In this document: positions 28,630-30,984 of the stretch, one piece after another | How positions within the stretch are numbered: position 1 is the first letter of the stretch | Layout of the letters: every line of letters begins with the position of its first letter | Virus record (IMG/VR): IMGVR_UViG_3300043775_000300 | Coordinates: 1-30,984 of that record | Reading direction: 5' to 3' (one strand) | DNA from: a virus | DNA: 30,984 bases | Notes under the pieces: generated by a model | What the model was told of the DNA's origin: nothing | The model's database searches: none | The model's input: only the letters and a program-made list of their open reading frames with translations | Made by a program: the position numbers and the translations under genes

Positions 28630-29078
28630 TTGAATAGTTTAGGCAGAAGTTTTAACCTACTTCTAAAGGTTTCACTCAAAGATAACCGTAAAAGGAATCC
28701 AAGAATAAATGCAATAATAACAAAAATCCAACGAGTTTTGTATTTTGTGATGTATTTGTTTTGAAACTTTACCTTTTGAACCTCAGCATTAACTACTTTC
28801 ACTCTTTCTTTATATTCAATCTTTGTTTCAAATCGTGTTTTAGGCACATAAGATGTCTTATAACGAACTATCGTATCTTTCTGAACAATTACCTTCTCCC
28901 AAAAAATAGAGTCCCTTAAAACGTACGGAATTGAGTCAATAGATGAAATAGTAATTGTGTCTCCTGTTTCATCACAACGATAACCCTTGCTGATTGCTTT
29001 ACGCAAATGGTATTTCACAGAGCAACTTGTCGCAAATATAGTAGAAATTAGCGACAGAATAATTATCGAAACTCTCAT
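28626..29078 (-). CDS. Probable unimolecular spanin (u-spanin)
   Basis: A 150-residue protein. The N-terminus is a lipoprotein signal (MRVSIIILSLISTIFATSCS; lipobox Cys at residue 19). A periplasmic stretch with beta-like DTITISSIDS and IVQKDTIVRYKTSYVP follows. Residues 117-132 (WIFVIIAFILGFLLRL) form a C-terminal transmembrane helix, then a basic tail. An outer-membrane lipid anchor plus a C-terminal inner-membrane span in one chain is the layout of u-spanins such as T1 gp11, which join the two membranes at the end of lysis. It sits directly after holin and amidase, which supports the call. Confidence 0.75.
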   Translation of the reverse strand: MRVSIIILSLISTIFATSCSVKYHLRKAISKGYRCDETGDTITISSIDSIPYVLRDSIFWEKVIVQKDTIVRYKTSYVPKTRFETKIEYKERVKVVNAEVQKVKFQNKYITKYKTRWIFVIIAFILGFLLRLSLSETFRSRLKLLPKLFK

Positions 29079-29081
29079 CTG

Positions 29082-29732
29082 TTATAGGTTTTCGAGCATT
29101 TCAATCACTCGGGGGCATGGGTACATATCACTCTTGTCTTTACGCACTGAGTTATGTGTAAAGATTCCCTTGCTTCCTTTGAATGCTTCCTTATCAATTG
29201 CCCATATTTCGCTTCTGTATTCCTTAGGTATGTCGTATGTATCACAAAGATATTCTACTAATTGACGAAGTGATTCAATTTGAGCATCAGAGTATTTGTA
29301 CCAATACTTATATCCTTTGTAGGGAGTTTCTAATTCAGTAACGTAAGATGGATTCACAACGCCACCTGCATAGTTATAATATTTATCACCTTTCTTTTTA
29401 AGATAACCCCAGTTGCAGACTTCAATTCCAACAGATAGTTTGTTTAGGTTTGAATACTTCGCACCATTACGTGCAAAATCCTCTTGGTCAATCCCTAAAT
29501 GCCACGCCCAATGTTTAGATGAAAAGCACTGTACAATAGTTCCGTTTTCACCAATTATAAATGCAGTTGCAATTCGTGAATCGTTGCCGTTCCAATAACG
29601 AGAAACCCCTTCAGCATTTCCATTTCCTGCAGTATGGTGAAGATAGATTTGTGTTTTAGGTGATTCTTCCGCAAAGTATTGATTGTCTTTTAAACGTACT
29701 TGCTTGATTGCTTGAATGTCTAACTTTTTCAT
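29082..29732 (-). CDS. N-acetylmuramoyl-L-alanine amidase (endolysin)
   Basis: A 216-residue amidase_2-type lysin. Residues 28-36 carry the zinc motif (IYLHHTAGN), with ATAFIIGENGTIVQCFSSKH and WAWHLGIDQ in the core, and FTHNSVRKDKSDMYPCPRVI near the C-terminus supplying the late His and the Cys of the T7-lysozyme-like zinc site. It cleaves the amide bond between MurNAc and L-Ala in peptidoglycan. No signal peptide is visible, so export through the holin lesion is expected; the holin gene overlaps by ATGA. Confidence 0.92.
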   Translation of the reverse strand: MKKLDIQAIKQVRLKDNQYFAEESPKTQIYLHHTAGNGNAEGVSRYWNGNDSRIATAFIIGENGTIVQCFSSKHWAWHLGIDQEDFARNGAKYSNLNKLSVGIEVCNWGYLKKKGDKYYNYAGGVVNPSYVTELETPYKGYKYWYKYSDAQIESLRQLVEYLCDTYDIPKEYRSEIWAIDKEAFKGSKGIFTHNSVRKDKSDMYPCPRVIEMLENL

Positions 29733-30154
29733 TTTAAATCCTCCATTTGTTCCTTAGAACGTTTTAAAAACTTTACAAATCTATCCCAAACATTAACACC
29801 TGTAACAGAATGATAACTTTCATTGATGCTTTTAATCTCAGTAAATACACAAAACGTTGTGAATGCTTTGGTCAACACTAAATCAATTGCAATAAAATGC
29901 CCTAATAAATCCGCTACAACGTACTTTTCGAGTAAAAAGATAAATACTATTGCACCGCTATATAAAAGGCTCTTAGAAATCGTGTGTGAAAGTCTGCGTG
30001 AACGTATTGATGTCCATCCGTTTTTCTTTACACTTCTCCATATTCCAAAAGCAGTATCCAAAATGATAAACATAATAGCAATAATTACCAAAGGTTTTAT
30101 AGGTGCTAAAATAGTTAGCACAGAGAAAGCAAATATTGACAATTTAGTTTTCAT
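29729..30154 (-). CDS. Phage holin
   Basis: A 141-residue membrane protein. The N-terminus has hydrophobic helices (SIFAFSVLTILAPIKPLVII, AIMFIILDTAFGIW, about residues 6-40), then a basic loop (RSVKKNGWTSIRSRRLSHTI) and a second hydrophobic stretch (LLYSGAIVFIFLLEKYVVAD, about 64-83), with a charged C-terminus. This resembles toxin-secretion/phage-lysis holins of Bacteroidota. It shares ATGA with the amidase downstream and is followed by the spanin, making a complete lysis cassette. The family is assigned on topology and context. Confidence 0.82.
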   Translation of the reverse strand: MKTKLSIFAFSVLTILAPIKPLVIIAIMFIILDTAFGIWRSVKKNGWTSIRSRRLSHTISKSLLYSGAIVFIFLLEKYVVADLLGHFIAIDLVLTKAFTTFCVFTEIKSINESYHSVTGVNVWDRFVKFLKRSKEQMEDLK

Positions 30155-30272
30155 TTTTAATTGAGTTTAAAGCATCTAAAATAAATACCATATCCTTCAA
30201 AGAATAGATACCTTTTTGAACTGCTACGTCAATAGCTTGTTCAATTACCTCAATTGCTTGATTCTTATCCAT
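30144..30272 (-). CDS. 42-residue small protein before holin
   Basis: The frame opens MDKNQAIEVIEQAIDVAVQK and ends GIYSLKDMVFILDALNSIKN-EN. It overlaps the upstream gene by 8 bases and the holin by 11. Short, acidic and helical. The coupling supports translation; the function is unknown. A small partner of the fibre or the lysis genes is possible. Confidence 0.62.
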   Translation of the reverse strand: MDKNQAIEVIEQAIDVAVQKGIYSLKDMVFILDALNSIKNEN

Positions 30273-30477
30273 TGATTATTGCATTGATTGCAGATGTTTG
30301 CTCAGTTGTTAAAGCATTTACAAACCATTCTTTACTCATCATTATAATAAGGTGTTCAACGTTTCTTGAAATCGTATCTAAGTCGTCTTGTGTTTTATCC
30401 GTTTTTGCGTTTAATTCGTTAATCAAATTCACGCTATCAAATGCAGCGTTTACGCTTTGTAGTATTTCGTTTTCCAT
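30265..30477 (-). CDS. Small helical late protein
   Basis: A 70-residue protein beginning MENEILQSVNAAFDSVNLIN, with a helical middle (KTDKTQDDLDTISRNVEHLI) and an end TTEQTSAINAIING. It shares its start base with the fibre stop and overlaps the 42-codon gene. I recall similar short genes after fibre genes in Bacteroidota phages, with unknown role; a fibre-assembly chaperone is possible but unsupported. Confidence 0.62.
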   Translation of the reverse strand: MENEILQSVNAAFDSVNLINELNAKTDKTQDDLDTISRNVEHLIIMMSKEWFVNALTTEQTSAINAIING

Positions 30478-30984
30478 TATGCTAAAAGTATTTTTTGAAC
30501 TGTTCCGTTAATTGTTACTTGCCAATATTTTGTAGATGTGTTTACTTGTGAAGCTACTGTTCCTGCAGGATACAATGAACTTCCAATACCAATCTCTCCT
30601 GCTCCTACAACTGTACTTACTCCAATAGCAATTCCACCATCTGCTGCGGTAGAAAACCCGCCAAGAACAATAGCTCCTTCCCCTACTTGAGTGTTGAAAC
30701 CTACTGCTGTTCCAAACATTGTAGAACTTGTTCCAACATTACCACCAATACAAACATTCAATTGACCACTTACATTTGTATTGCCAGCACCATTACCAAT
30801 CATTATATTGCTGGCAGCAGTTGTTGCAAATTTATGTGCAGTTGCTCCAATGGCTACATTATTGCTTCCTGTTGTAAGTGAAGATTGTGCATCATACCCG
30901 ATTGCTACATTTGAACTTCCTGTTGTTGCAGCACCTAAGGCTTCTGAACCAATTGCCACATTGCTTTGAGCAGTTGTTGAAGCA
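30477..30984 (-). CDS. Tail fibre / adhesin-like protein, C-terminal part (crosses contig junction)
   Basis: This is the remainder of the gene whose start lies at 361. The frame matches exactly across the 80-base overlap: 361 and 30959 differ by a multiple of 3 once the 30,904-base circle is applied. It contains serial YadA/Hia-head-like repeats (SNVAIG, NNVAIG, SNIMIG, FGTAVG, GIAIG, GEIGIG), each giving a short left-handed beta turn, then a compact end (STKYWQVTINGTVQKILLA). In trimeric adhesins such repeats build a rigid surface-exposed stalk. The host receptor is unknown. Confidence 0.8.
   Translation of the reverse strand, partial: ASTTAQSNVAIGSEALGAATTGSSNVAIGYDAQSSLTTGSNNVAIGATAHKFATTAASNIMIGNGAGNTNVSGQLNVCIGGNVGTSSTMFGTAVGFNTQVGEGAIVLGGFSTAADGGIAIGVSTVVGAGEIGIGSSLYPAGTVASQVNTSTKYWQVTINGTVQKILLA
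30905..30984. repeat. Terminal direct repeat (right copy), circular-contig overlap
   Basis: Identical to 1-80 over all 80 bases. The unique genome is therefore about 30,904 bases if the contig is a circle. Confidence 0.93.

Noticed and set aside
1-30984. Prophage or lysogeny module, tRNA genes
   Set aside because: I see no integrase, excisionase, attachment-site duplication, full CI-like repressor or tRNA cloverleaf. The terminal repeat is an assembly overlap.

Overview
The window is the complete genome of a tailed, long-tailed (siphovirus-like) double-stranded DNA phage, assembled as a circle. Its first 80 bases are repeated exactly as its last 80 (1-80 = 30905-30984), which leaves about 30,904 unique bases. 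A tail-fibre gene is cut by the ends and reads through in frame when they are joined. The host is almost certainly a member of the Bacteroidota, probably a Flavobacteriaceae-like species. The genome is AT-rich, the likely promoters have the TAnnTTTG -7 box of that phylum, Shine-Dalgarno sequences are scarce, and most structural proteins are of kinds I recall from Bacteroidota phages. I see no integrase, tRNA or CRISPR array, so nothing supports lysogeny.

Almost every gene lies on the minus strand in two long units, so transcription runs from high to low coordinates. The early/middle unit starts at a promoter at 27373-27402 and ends at a terminator at 18882-18906. It carries small unknown genes (27338-26121), a DnaA-domain-IV-like protein (25726-26124), a replication initiator with 11-bp iterons inside its gene (24963-25607), a DnaB/RecA-type helicase, a cytosine DNA methyltransferase, NinG, a PD-(D/E)XK nuclease, an internal promoter (21358-21389), an Erf-family annealing protein with a YqaJ-type exonuclease, an SSB-like protein and a small Cro/XRE-like regulator.

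The late unit begins at 18839 with a sigma-70-like factor. It continues through TerS and TerL, a tail-chaperone-like gene with a probable programmed -1 frameshift (15186-15961), tail genes and tape measure, an XkdF-like protease, scaffold-like protein, major capsid protein, putative tail tube, portal and connector. It then crosses the contig junction into the fibre, holin, amidase, probable unimolecular spanin and metallophosphoesterase genes, and stops at a strong terminator at 27521-27556. Two homing endonuclease genes interrupt it: a GIY-YIG gene in line (1169-1687) and an HNH gene on the opposite strand with its own likely promoter (6829-7581). Terminator-like hairpins after the capsid and tail-tube genes may set expression levels.

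The late terminator, two tandem 14-bp palindromes and the early promoter sit together at 27373-27556, the longest gene-free stretch (253 bases), which looks like the control hub. The observations most worth a second look are the frameshift with two apparently real overlapping frames, the origin inside the initiator gene, a pseudoknot-like leader directly before the initiator start codon, and a strand-polar heptamer (CGTGTTT on +) that seems far over-represented in all three reading frames. Many genes overlap by ATGA or TAATG, which allowed several genes of 28-59 codons to be placed with fair confidence.
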